The translations under genes were made by a program, and so were the position numbers. The notes beneath the pieces are model-generated. The model did not search any database. It worked only from the letters and a program-made list of their open reading frames with translations, and was not told where the DNA came from. 44,357 bases of DNA, from assembly GCA_028718245.1 (NCBI GenBank), contig JAQUME010000003.1, positions 1 to 44,357 on the forward strand, given 5' to 3'. Every line of letters starts with the position of its first letter. Position 1 is the stretch's first letter. Of this stretch, positions 1 through 9,177 are shown in pieces. The DNA is from Candidatus Omnitrophota bacterium (GTDB taxonomy: Bacteria; Omnitrophota; Gorgyraeia; Gygaellales; Profunditerraquicolaceae).

Positions 1-1
1 G

Positions 2-229
2 CGGAATTCCGAGAAATTCATTAACTATTCCATCTACAATATCCAAACTGGAAATGTGTCCATCAAAGACGGTAAGGCAACGGGAGTAGTTGATTATGAT
101 TGGGGGGGTTCTCTTGTTGAGGGAGGGAAAAAGGAGGGCGGCCATCTTGCCCGTTCAGTCCATTTGGCAAAAGAGGAAGACACGTGGAAGATAACCTACA
201 TCGGCCCTTTGGTCCCCGAGACACAATAG
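2..229 (+). CDS. C-terminal fragment of a protein of unknown function (5' end outside window)
   Basis: Open frame from window edge: ...NSEKFINYSIYNIQTGNVSIKDGKATGVVDYDWGGSLVEGG...WKITYIGPLVPETQ*, stop at 227-229. Confidence 0.55.
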   Translation, partial: RNSEKFINYSIYNIQTGNVSIKDGKATGVVDYDWGGSLVEGGKKEGGHLARSVHLAKEEDTWKITYIGPLVPETQ

Positions 230-450
230 TAGCTTCAATTACGGCTTATCGCTGTTTTGCGTAAAAATAAGGCTCATCTTTTTGTCGTCCCCAAGATCGT
301 TTTAAGAGGATTAATTTTTATACGCCCCTATCTTAATAATACAGCTGCCTCCCTTTCAGGCCCACCCGGCGGCAGGGTTTATTTTTCCGCCGGAGCCGCG
401 GGGAATGCGGTCTGGTCAGCGGGAGCTGAAATCACGAAAGTAAATTTAAA

Positions 451-1446
451 ATGAAGGAGATTTCCGTATTAATAGTCTCTAACAGAAGGCCGGCCAAGCT
501 GAAGAGGCTGCTGGAGAGCATTGTAAAATTCGCTCAAGCCGAAAAAACGGAAACGCTGGTGTTGATAAACGGCGAGGACAAAGAGACCGAATCTTTGGTG
601 AATGATTTTTCCGCCCTTCGTCCCGACGTGCGTTACTTCAAAACCCCGGGGTTAAACAGGGGAGAGGCAAGGAATTTTCTGATAAAAAATTCAAACGGCA
701 GGATTCTGTATTTTCTGGATGATGACGTCCTAATAAAGAATGACGTATTTACTTTGATCGCCGATAAGTTCCGCTCATTCCGGGATATTTCCATTATCGG
801 GGGGCCCAATTTGAACATGCCCGGCAGTTCCTTGTTCCAGCAATGCCAGGGTTTCGCCCTGGCCTCTTTTTTTGGCACACTATGGATAAGCCGGAGGTAT
901 AAAAAGTCCGGCCAAGAGAGGCTGGTGGATGAGTCAGGATTGATATTGTGCAATCTCGCCGCGGAAAAAGATATATTCATTAAGACGGATATGCGTTTCC
1001 CGGACAACTTTAGTGCGGCGGAGGAGAATCTTTTGTTGGCAAGGTTAGCCAGGCTGGGTTATAAAGCCATGTATATACCGCGGCTTGAAGTTTTTCATGA
1101 AAGAAGGGCTACCTATGGCGAATTTTTCAAGCAGATATTTACTTATGGGAAAGGCCGCGTTCAGATATTCAAGTCCTTCCCGAGCTATATAAACCCGGTT
1201 CACTTCCTGCCTGTGATCCTTCTGCTTTGCCTGGCGGCCGCCCCCTTCATAAAGTCCCGGCTATATTGGAGCATTTTAATGATTTACCCGGTCATGGATA
1301 TATTTTTTTCTTCGCTAATATCCTTTAAAAAAAGAGATCTTCGCATATTCTTCATTTTACTGTTTATTTTTCCCACTATTCACCTGGCATACGCGCTGGC
1401 CTTTCTTCTCGAGATCTTAAGGAGAGAGCGCAGGATATCATTATGA
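451..1446 (+). CDS. Family 2 glycosyltransferase with C-terminal hydrophobic segments
   Basis: ISVLIVSNRRPAKLKRLLESI N-terminus, FLDDDV motif, AAEENLLLARLARLGYKAMYIP, C-terminal TM stretches. Confidence 0.85.
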   Translation: MKEISVLIVSNRRPAKLKRLLESIVKFAQAEKTETLVLINGEDKETESLVNDFSALRPDVRYFKTPGLNRGEARNFLIKNSNGRILYFLDDDVLIKNDVFTLIADKFRSFRDISIIGGPNLNMPGSSLFQQCQGFALASFFGTLWISRRYKKSGQERLVDESGLILCNLAAEKDIFIKTDMRFPDNFSAAEENLLLARLARLGYKAMYIPRLEVFHERRATYGEFFKQIFTYGKGRVQIFKSFPSYINPVHFLPVILLLCLAAAPFIKSRLYWSILMIYPVMDIFFSSLISFKKRDLRIFFILLFIFPTIHLAYALAFLLEILRRERRISL

Positions 1447-2654
1447 CGACGGTTTATCTTAAAGGCATATCGCAGGCCCTTAATTTGCTGAAAGCGCGCG
1501 CTAAGAAATATAAGCGGGCCTTAATAAAAATAACCTTTGACGATTTCGCGGAGGAGAACGTCCTCTTCATTGACGAGATCGCGGATGAGTTGGAAAAGGC
1601 CCTAAAGCTAAGGGATCTCTGCGAATTTGAAGTTTACCGGAAGGAATTCGAGGCTCAATCCTCGGATTATTTCGCCTGCCCCTACGCCTTGGCTACCTCT
1701 TCGGGAACGGCGGCACTTTCATTCTCCCTGACCGCGCTGGGAGTAGGCCCGGGGGACCAGGTGATAACCACTCCGCATACTTATATCGCCACCGCGCTTT
1801 CTATCTCGGACATAGGGGCTGTTCCCGTCTTCGCGGATATCGGAAAAGATTTCAATATAGACCCCGCTGAAATAGGAAAGAAAATATCGCCGCGAGTCAA
1901 GGCCATCCTCCCCGTGCATCTATACGGCCTGCCCTGCCGGATAAAGGAAATCTGTGTATTGGCGAAGAAACACGGGATCCGCGTGGTTGAAGATTGCTGC
2001 CAGGCTCAAGGGGCTTCTTTTGAGGGTAGACCCGTGGGCAGCTTTGGAGAGGCAGGCTGTTTTAGCTTTCATCCCACCAAAATCGTCAGCGGCCTGGGGG
2101 ACGGAGGGATGATTATCACTTCGGAAACGGCTGTGGTAAAGAAGGTGGAAAAGCTGCGCGAGGCTTTTTTTAACGACAAGGAAACGTTGAAGAGCCTGAA
2201 GACCCCCGCTTCTTTAGATGTCGTCCATATCCCGTTTTTAAAAGTGAAATTGCGCCATATAGATGAAATACTGGAAAAAAAGAGGAGCCTGGCGGGTGTT
2301 TATTCTTCTTTGCTCGCGGGTATTCCGGAAATAGTCTTGCCGCGGCCAGAAAGCAATGTTGCAAGCTCTTTTCGCAATTATACGATCATGGCCGAGAATA
2401 GGGGCGGCCTGTTGCGGCATCTGCTATCCAAGGGGATAGAAGCCAAGATCTTTTACGATATCCCGTTGCATTTAAGGCGGGAGTTTCTGCATCTTGGTTA
2501 CAGGAAAGGGGATTTTCCCGTTTGCGAGAGGATTTATGAAGAGATAATTTCTCTGCCGATATCCTACGCGCTCAAGCCTGAAAAAGCGGCGGAGATAGCC
2601 GAAGAAATAAGAAGGTTTTATGAGACTCTGCGTGCCCACAAATTGGCAAACTGA
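1443..2654 (+). CDS. DegT/DnrJ/EryC1/StrS-family PLP-dependent aminotransferase
   Basis: SSGTAALSFSLTALGVGPGDQVITTPHTYIATA, VVEDCCQAQGA, FSFHPTKIVSGLGDGGMI; ATGA overlap with upstream gene. Confidence 0.9.
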   Translation: MTTVYLKGISQALNLLKARAKKYKRALIKITFDDFAEENVLFIDEIADELEKALKLRDLCEFEVYRKEFEAQSSDYFACPYALATSSGTAALSFSLTALGVGPGDQVITTPHTYIATALSISDIGAVPVFADIGKDFNIDPAEIGKKISPRVKAILPVHLYGLPCRIKEICVLAKKHGIRVVEDCCQAQGASFEGRPVGSFGEAGCFSFHPTKIVSGLGDGGMIITSETAVVKKVEKLREAFFNDKETLKSLKTPASLDVVHIPFLKVKLRHIDEILEKKRSLAGVYSSLLAGIPEIVLPRPESNVASSFRNYTIMAENRGGLLRHLLSKGIEAKIFYDIPLHLRREFLHLGYRKGDFPVCERIYEEIISLPISYALKPEKAAEIAEEIRRFYETLRAHKLAN

Positions 2655-3825
2655 TTTATTGGGGAGCCTCAATAAATCCAAAGTTGTCGAGATCTACGGG
2701 AAATTGGATAGTGATCCCGTGGGGGGAGGCCGGCCCGCATTTATTATGCCCCACATTACCATGTCCGGGGCGAAGCGATATATCCGCACGGTTCACCGGT
2801 ATGGCCTGAAGTTCAACTATCTGTTAAACGCCACTTGCTTAGGCAATAGCGAATGGTCAATCGTCGGGCAGAAAAGAATAAGAAGGTTTCTTGATTGGTT
2901 GGCGGTCGCGGGGGCCGATACTGTTACCGTAAGCATACCGTACCTGTTGGAGTTGGTCAGGAAATGTTACCCGCATTTTAAAACCAAGGTGTCGGTATGC
3001 GCGCAGGTATCCAATGCCGCGCAGGCAAAATACTGGGAAGATCTGGGGGCTGATGAGATCGCGCTTTCCCCCTGGAGCGTTAACCGCGACTTCAACGCCC
3101 TGAGGAAGATCAGGCAGACGGTAAAATGCGGGTTGCAGCTTTACGCGAATACCAGGTGTTTGATCGGCTGCCCCTTTGCAGATTACCACTATTCCTCCCT
3201 AAGCCATTCTTCAAATTCAAACGGCATTAATGGGGAATTTTTCATCGATTACTGCATGTACTCTTGCGTTTATCTTGCGCTTCTTGAACCCTGGAGATTG
3301 ATCGCTTCATGTTGGATCCGCCCCGAGGACCTGCATTATTACGAAAGTGCGGGAATAAATTCGCTAAAATTGTCGGAAAGGGGCATGAACAGCGAAGATA
3401 TCCGGCGCATCGTCGGGGCTTATACCGCGGGAAAATATGACGGGAACCTTATGGATTTATTCCCCGGCCATTCAAAGAGCCTGATGAACCACGGGAGACA
3501 TGTTTGGAAAAAAATAAAATTCTTCTCCCATCCTTTTAAGCTGGACATTTTTAAATTACGCCGTTTCCTCGCTGTTATTCCGAGAGATGAACCTGTGCGC
3601 TTAGATAACAATAAGCTGGGGGGATTTCTTGATTTCTTCGCGGCAGGAAGGTGCCGTCAGGGCAATTGCGATGAATGCGGATATTGCCGCGGCATTGCGG
3701 AAAAAGCCTTAAATATTCCCGATGAATACAGGAACTGCATGCTGGGAATATACAAAGAACTTCTTGCGGAAATTACCGGGGGAGGCATTTTTAGAATCAA
3801 TCAGAGCGGGGAGATCTCCCGTTAG
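2620..3825 (+). CDS. Divergent U32-peptidase-like (UbiU/UbiV/TrhP-type fold) protein with extra C-terminal Cys cluster, paralog A
   Basis: IRPEDLHYYESAGINSLKLSERG resembles the U32 'SPKDL...AGVDSLKIEGRM' region; Cys-rich CLIGC and CRQGNCDECGYC; start supported by alignment with paralog at 7966 (MRLCVPTNW vs MKLSVPTNW). Confidence 0.65.
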   Translation: MRLCVPTNWQTDLLGSLNKSKVVEIYGKLDSDPVGGGRPAFIMPHITMSGAKRYIRTVHRYGLKFNYLLNATCLGNSEWSIVGQKRIRRFLDWLAVAGADTVTVSIPYLLELVRKCYPHFKTKVSVCAQVSNAAQAKYWEDLGADEIALSPWSVNRDFNALRKIRQTVKCGLQLYANTRCLIGCPFADYHYSSLSHSSNSNGINGEFFIDYCMYSCVYLALLEPWRLIASCWIRPEDLHYYESAGINSLKLSERGMNSEDIRRIVGAYTAGKYDGNLMDLFPGHSKSLMNHGRHVWKKIKFFSHPFKLDIFKLRRFLAVIPRDEPVRLDNNKLGGFLDFFAAGRCRQGNCDECGYCRGIAEKALNIPDEYRNCMLGIYKELLAEITGGGIFRINQSGEISR

Positions 3826-3827
3826 AT

Positions 3828-5393
3828 ATGAGAAGGGAAGAAGTGCGGTTGTTATTTAAGGGTAAATTGGCGGTTAATCTGGCCCTTTTGGCGATACTGG
3901 TCGTTGGTTTCGCCTTACGCCTGCACGATCTGGGCAAGCATGACCTCTGGTTCGATGAAATCATTACATATGATTATATTTCCAAGCCTTACTCCTGGGG
4001 CAGCCAGGATTTCATCAATAATTTCATTGAAAAAAACCCCCCTTTGTATTTCATTTTGTTGCGGCAATGGTCGGATCTCTTTGGGAAAAGTGAATTTTCG
4101 CTCAGGTTCCTTTCACTGTTCTTTGGGGTGTTGTCAATATTCCTGCTCTATAAATTGAGCAGGATCTTTTTTGATCACAAAACCTCCCTGCTCGGAGCGG
4201 TTTTTTTATCTTTGTCGCCTTTCCAGATATGGTATTGCCAGGAAGCCAGGGCTTTTACTCTTTCGCTGCTTCTCTCCCTGTCAAGCTCGTATTTTTTCCT
4301 AAGATCGTTTAAGAATAATGACACGAAAAGCTGGGTGTTGTATTCTTTTTCTTCGTTACTTTTGCTGTTTACTACTTATTATGCGGCGTTCATCCTTATC
4401 CCTCAAGGGCTCCTTCTGATTTTATATCAGCGTAAACTTTTCTTCAGATGGGCGGCTTTCCTCTTGCCCCCTGCGGCGTTATTTTTAATTTTTATTTTCC
4501 CCGTTTTTGCGCACCAGCTCGCTATAGTGCGCTACAAAAGCTGGCTTCCTCCTCCAGCTAATGCCGCCTCCATGCTTGAAACGCTGAAAAACTTTGTCGT
4601 GGGTTATAATGCCGGAGAAAGTGTTTATCTTTGCATTCTGCCTCTTATACTCGGACTCTGCCTATACGCCTCTTTTGGCATCCCAGCCGTTCCTTTGACG
4701 GCTTTGCTCCTGTTCGGCCTTGCGCCCGTAATCCTCATATTCACTTTTTCAAAGGCATTCTTCCCCGTTTATATTGACCGCCATCTAATAATTTTCTCCC
4801 CCTTCATTTATATTCTTTTATCCAAGGGCGTTGTTTCCATAAAACACGCCTGGCTCAAGCTGTTGGTGATCGTATTAGTCATCGGCTGCGTACTCTTCGG
4901 GGTTTTTAACTATTACAGGGATATCCTGCCGGACCGGCGCGCCAATACCATGGTCTTTTTGAAAAGACCCGTTAGGCCCATCGTTGAGATTTTTCTGAAA
5001 AATAGAAGAGAGGGGGATGCGATAGGGTTTTCTAATTATGGGTTCATGAACATTTTCCGCCATTACCTGGAAAATGAATCCAAAGAATATCCTGCGATAC
5101 CAAAGTTCTATTTTTTTATCCCCGGGGGGGATGAATTTTTCGAATTCCAAATAGGGGCCATGAAATCAAATGGATTCAAGAATGAATTTAAATTTATTAA
5201 CCTGGAAAAGTTCGCTCCTGAAGGTCTCGCTGGCAGAAGAATCTGGCTGTTTTCTTCATCCTGGAAGCGCAGCGGCAACCTGGAGCCCAACGGCCGCAAA
5301 GTAAAGTCATGGTTTGATGAGCATTATTCGAGGATCCGGGAATGGTATTATGACGGGGCCTGGATAGGGATTTATGAACCGCTGAAGAGATGA
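3828..5393 (+). CDS. GT39/GT83 (ArnT/PMT-like) polyprenyl-phosphate-dependent glycosyltransferase, multi-TM
   Basis: LRLHDLGKHDLWFDEIITY...KNPPLYFILLRQWSDLFGKSEFSLRFLSLFFGVLSIFLLYKLSRIFF; many TM segments. Confidence 0.8.
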   Translation: MRREEVRLLFKGKLAVNLALLAILVVGFALRLHDLGKHDLWFDEIITYDYISKPYSWGSQDFINNFIEKNPPLYFILLRQWSDLFGKSEFSLRFLSLFFGVLSIFLLYKLSRIFFDHKTSLLGAVFLSLSPFQIWYCQEARAFTLSLLLSLSSSYFFLRSFKNNDTKSWVLYSFSSLLLLFTTYYAAFILIPQGLLLILYQRKLFFRWAAFLLPPAALFLIFIFPVFAHQLAIVRYKSWLPPPANAASMLETLKNFVVGYNAGESVYLCILPLILGLCLYASFGIPAVPLTALLLFGLAPVILIFTFSKAFFPVYIDRHLIIFSPFIYILLSKGVVSIKHAWLKLLVIVLVIGCVLFGVFNYYRDILPDRRANTMVFLKRPVRPIVEIFLKNRREGDAIGFSNYGFMNIFRHYLENESKEYPAIPKFYFFIPGGDEFFEFQIGAMKSNGFKNEFKFINLEKFAPEGLAGRRIWLFSSSWKRSGNLEPNGRKVKSWFDEHYSRIREWYYDGAWIGIYEPLKR

Positions 5394-5469
5394 AGTCGTT
5401 GGAGTCTTTTTCTGCCTCGGGGTCAGTTATTTTTTTAATCTCCGTAACCAGGGCAGGCTTAATGATAAA

Positions 5470-6561
5470 ATGTTGAAATCCTTTTACCGATTTATATACA
5501 GGCATGTAGATTCGCACAGCCCGGTGCACAATGCCGCCAGGAAAATAATCTTTGCCGCAATGAATTTTAAATACCGGGCGCTGAAATTACATGTAAATAA
5601 CAGTTGTAACTTGAAATGCAAAACTTGTTACTGTCATTTTGAGGGGAAGGGAAACATTTTAACGAGGGAGGAGATATTCCGCCTTATTGACCAGCTAAAG
5701 ATTTTTGGCCATAATTTAGATCTGCATATCCTCGGCGGGGAACCTCTCTTAAGAGAAGACATATTTGAGATTATCGATTACGCCGGCAGGAAGCTAAAGA
5801 AGATTTTGCTATTTACTAACGCTATGTTAATAAACCGTGAAACCGCGATAAAGATAAAAAATTCGCGCATAGCGGCGGTTATCGCAACGCTTCATTCTTA
5901 CGACGGGCATATCCATGATAGCATAACCCGGGAGAGTTTTTCCTGGGATAGGGCTATAGCAGGTATGCAGAACTTGATTGAGGCAGGCGTACCCACCTAT
6001 AGCTTCACGGTGCTCTTGCCTCATAATGCCGGGCATTTAGCCGGTATCGAACGGTTCGTCAAGGGGATGGGAGCCAAGACAATGTATTTCCCGTACATAA
6101 AGCAATGCCCCCAAGACAGCCTATGCATGGTCAATAAGAAGGAATTCCAGGAGGCGATATCCTGGGCGTTCCACAAAAGCAGGGAATATCAGAACAAGCT
6201 ATTGTCGATATTGAATAAACGTCCTAAAGCCTGCTCGGCTTTTGTGAGCACGATCAGCATAAAATCCGACGGCAACGTTACCCCCTGTCCTTTCCTGGAT
6301 TTGAGCCTGGGGAACATAAAAAATGAGAAATTTTATTCTATCCTGAACAGGGCTAGCCGCAATAAAGATCTACTGGGTTTTTTATCCGTGCCTGCGGAAT
6401 GCGGAAAATGTTCTCTGGTTGAAATGTGCGGAGGCGGCTGCAAAGCATTCAGGTATAATCATTATCGCGATTTTGTCTCCAGGGATGAGAATTGCTCAGG
6501 CCCATTCGAGGAAAAAATACCTCTTGAAAGGATAGGTGATTTTTTGCCGTATGTATTCTAA
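5470..6561 (+). CDS. Radical SAM/SPASM domain protein
   Basis: CNLKCKTC (CxxxCxxC), GGEPLLREDI, C-terminal CPFLDLSLGN...CGKCSLVEMCGGGCKA SPASM-like cysteines. Confidence 0.9.
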   Translation: MLKSFYRFIYRHVDSHSPVHNAARKIIFAAMNFKYRALKLHVNNSCNLKCKTCYCHFEGKGNILTREEIFRLIDQLKIFGHNLDLHILGGEPLLREDIFEIIDYAGRKLKKILLFTNAMLINRETAIKIKNSRIAAVIATLHSYDGHIHDSITRESFSWDRAIAGMQNLIEAGVPTYSFTVLLPHNAGHLAGIERFVKGMGAKTMYFPYIKQCPQDSLCMVNKKEFQEAISWAFHKSREYQNKLLSILNKRPKACSAFVSTISIKSDGNVTPCPFLDLSLGNIKNEKFYSILNRASRNKDLLGFLSVPAECGKCSLVEMCGGGCKAFRYNHYRDFVSRDENCSGPFEEKIPLERIGDFLPYVF

Positions 6562-7969
6562 ACAGGAAGTAATGCTCATTCGCCCGCCAGGCGATCTTTC
6601 TAAACAGGGTTCGTTATTGCTCAGGGCATTGCAGGAAAGGGCCTGTCCGCCCCTGGGGCTTTTATATCTGGCTGCCGCGCTGGAGAAGGAGGGAATAAAC
6701 GCAGGCATAGTCGATTTAGCCCTTTTCAAAGGGGATATCCTCCGGGCGGCAGAGGCCATATGCCGAGCCAGCCCCCGTGTTATTGGGGTATATGTCACCT
6801 CTTTTGACCTCTCTTTTGTCAAAACAATGATAAGCCGGATAAAGAAGGATTCAAAAAACATAAAAGTCGTTATCGGGGGACCGCATGTAAACTATTGCCC
6901 GGATTCGGTAATTTATCTTGATGCCGATTTTGGGGTCGTTTCGGACGGCGAGCAAGCATTGCCGGAACTGGTTAAAGAGCTCTTGAATAACGGCGGTAAT
7001 TTCGAAGGCATCCCCAACCTTGTGATAAGGGAAGGGAATGGGATAAGAGCCAATGCCCTTAAAATGATCGAAGACCTGGACGCGCTGCCCTTCCCGGCGC
7101 GCCACCTTTGGAGGAGCAGGTTTTATTCCCCGTTGCTCGCGGGTAAAGCCGCCTCCACGGTGACTTCAAGAGGATGCGTTTTCAAATGCAGCTTCTGTGG
7201 GGTGCCCAATAAGGGATCTTTCAGGGCAAGAAGCGCGGAAAATGTCACAGAGGAGTTCGGCCTTATGCAAAGGCAGGGTTTCGACTATGTGGAGATTCTC
7301 GACGATACCTTTACTTACGATAGGAAAAGGGTAGAATTGATCTGCGAAAGGCTGATCAGGAGGAAAAACAGATTAAAGTGGACCTGTTTGACCCGGATAG
7401 ATTGCGTGGATAAAGCCCTCCTGCGCTTAATGAAAATGGCAAGATGCACGCACATCAAATTTGGCATCGAAACGGGCTCGGAGTTCATCCGCAATAAAAT
7501 TATGAAAAAACCCATAACCAACTCCCAGATCATAAAGGCGGTTAGAGAAACCAAGAGAAACGGTATTTTTGCCGAAGGATGTTTTATGCTGGCCGAACGC
7601 GAAGAGTCTTTGGCCGACATCAAGTTCACCGAGAAATTCATAAAAGAGGCAGGGTTGGATTATATCGATTTCCACCTGACCTGGTTTGTGCCCGGTTCAG
7701 AGATCCTGGAGAAAGCGATTAAAGAGGGGAGGGTTCCCTTTAACATATGGGAAAAGGTCGCCGGAGGGATGCCGATGCCATTTTCCACCCCCGAGACATT
7801 ATCCCTGGCTGGGGTCATTGATTTGAGAAAGAAGATCATGCGTAATTTTTATCTTCATCCCGCCTTCTTATTCAGGGAGGCTTTTTGCAGGACAAAGGAC
7901 TTAGCCTCTTTTTTTAATAAAATGAAAATTTTATTAGCCGGTTTAACTTCAGGATCGAGGCGGCAATGA
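6536..7969 (+). CDS. B12-binding-type radical SAM protein (start may be ATG at 6551)
   Basis: N-terminal VMLIRPPGD...CPPLGLLYLAAALE cobalamin-binding-like region, VTSRGCVFKCSFCGVP (CxxxCxxC), IKFGIETGSE. Confidence 0.85.
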   Translation: MIFCRMYSKQEVMLIRPPGDLSKQGSLLLRALQERACPPLGLLYLAAALEKEGINAGIVDLALFKGDILRAAEAICRASPRVIGVYVTSFDLSFVKTMISRIKKDSKNIKVVIGGPHVNYCPDSVIYLDADFGVVSDGEQALPELVKELLNNGGNFEGIPNLVIREGNGIRANALKMIEDLDALPFPARHLWRSRFYSPLLAGKAASTVTSRGCVFKCSFCGVPNKGSFRARSAENVTEEFGLMQRQGFDYVEILDDTFTYDRKRVELICERLIRRKNRLKWTCLTRIDCVDKALLRLMKMARCTHIKFGIETGSEFIRNKIMKKPITNSQIIKAVRETKRNGIFAEGCFMLAEREESLADIKFTEKFIKEAGLDYIDFHLTWFVPGSEILEKAIKEGRVPFNIWEKVAGGMPMPFSTPETLSLAGVIDLRKKIMRNFYLHPAFLFREAFCRTKDLASFFNKMKILLAGLTSGSRRQ

Positions 7970-9174
7970 AATTATCCGTCCCCACAAACTGGCGAAATGA
8001 TTTCCTTCCCGGATTGAACAAAAAGAATATAGCCGTAATATACGGGGCGCTGAACAGGGATTTCGTAGGTTCCGGAAGGCCGAGCTCTATCCTGACAAAG
8101 ATAAGCAAAAGGGAAGCCGCGTTAAAAATAGCCGAAATCCGGCGGTACGGCATAAAGTTCGAATATTTGCTGAATGCTCAATGTTTGAGCAACCGGGAAT
8201 GGACCCGTCGCGGGCAGAGAGAGATCAGGAGGCTCCTGGATTGGCTGGTAGGCGTAAAAGTAGACGGCGTGACGGTGAGCATGCCCTATCTGCTCCAAAT
8301 GATAAAGAAATGCTACCCCCGCCTTGAGGTCAATATCTCGGTGGCAGCAGGGATCTCCTCTCTGGCCAAGGCAAGATACTGGGAGGATATGGGCGCAGAC
8401 CAGCTTACGCTTCTCTCCACCGAAGCGAACAGGGATTTTGAACTTCTGAGGAACTTGCGCCGGGCCTTGAATTGCCGCCTGCAATTAATAGCCAATCTGC
8501 CATGTTTGCATGAATGCCCGTTTTATGCTTACCATATTTCTTCTGTCAGCCATGCCTCGCAGACCGGCGATGTGAACAAGGGTTTTGTTATTGATTATTA
8601 TCCTTTATTGTGCAAATATAATAAATTATCCTCGCCCTGGAGGATGCTCGCCGCATCCTGGATCAGGCCGGAGGATCTGCATTATTATAAAGAAGCGGGC
8701 ATCGACAGGATAAAACTTATTGACCGGGGCTGGAAGAGCGAATATATCCAGCGCGCGGTAGAGGCCTATACCGATGAAAGATACCCAGGCAACCTGCTGG
8801 ATTTATTTTCCGATACGACAAAATACCAGGCATTCTCGGAAAGGTATTCCTGGAGAAGGTTAAAGTATGTATTTCACCCCATGAAATACAACCTCTTTCT
8901 TTTCCGCCGGCGCCTGAAGCCCCTGATTTTCAATGATCCGTCATTCCTGGATAACTCAAAACTGGAAGGATTCATCAAGTTTTTTATCGATGGAAAATGC
9001 AGATCCGGGAATTGCGATAAATGCGATTATTGCCGAGATTTTGCCGCAAGAGCATTCAGCGTTCCGGAAGCTTACCGGCAAGAAATGCTGAGCGCATGCC
9101 AGAAATTGCTGAACGATATCATCGGGGGGGCTCTATTTTATTACAAGAGTAAGCAAGGTTTCTCATCACGATAG
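7966..9174 (+). CDS. Divergent U32-peptidase-like protein, paralog B
   Basis: Closely parallels 2620..3825 along its length; IRPEDLHYYKEAGIDRIKLIDRG; CRSGNCDKCDYC. Confidence 0.65.
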   Translation: MKLSVPTNWRNDFLPGLNKKNIAVIYGALNRDFVGSGRPSSILTKISKREAALKIAEIRRYGIKFEYLLNAQCLSNREWTRRGQREIRRLLDWLVGVKVDGVTVSMPYLLQMIKKCYPRLEVNISVAAGISSLAKARYWEDMGADQLTLLSTEANRDFELLRNLRRALNCRLQLIANLPCLHECPFYAYHISSVSHASQTGDVNKGFVIDYYPLLCKYNKLSSPWRMLAASWIRPEDLHYYKEAGIDRIKLIDRGWKSEYIQRAVEAYTDERYPGNLLDLFSDTTKYQAFSERYSWRRLKYVFHPMKYNLFLFRRRLKPLIFNDPSFLDNSKLEGFIKFFIDGKCRSGNCDKCDYCRDFAARAFSVPEAYRQEMLSACQKLLNDIIGGALFYYKSKQGFSSR

Positions 9175-9177
9175 AAG

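Noticed and set aside
257-454. 65-aa ORF upstream of the GT2 gene
   Set aside because: Non-ATG start, no recognisable domain, no convincing RBS; likely spurious intergenic frame.
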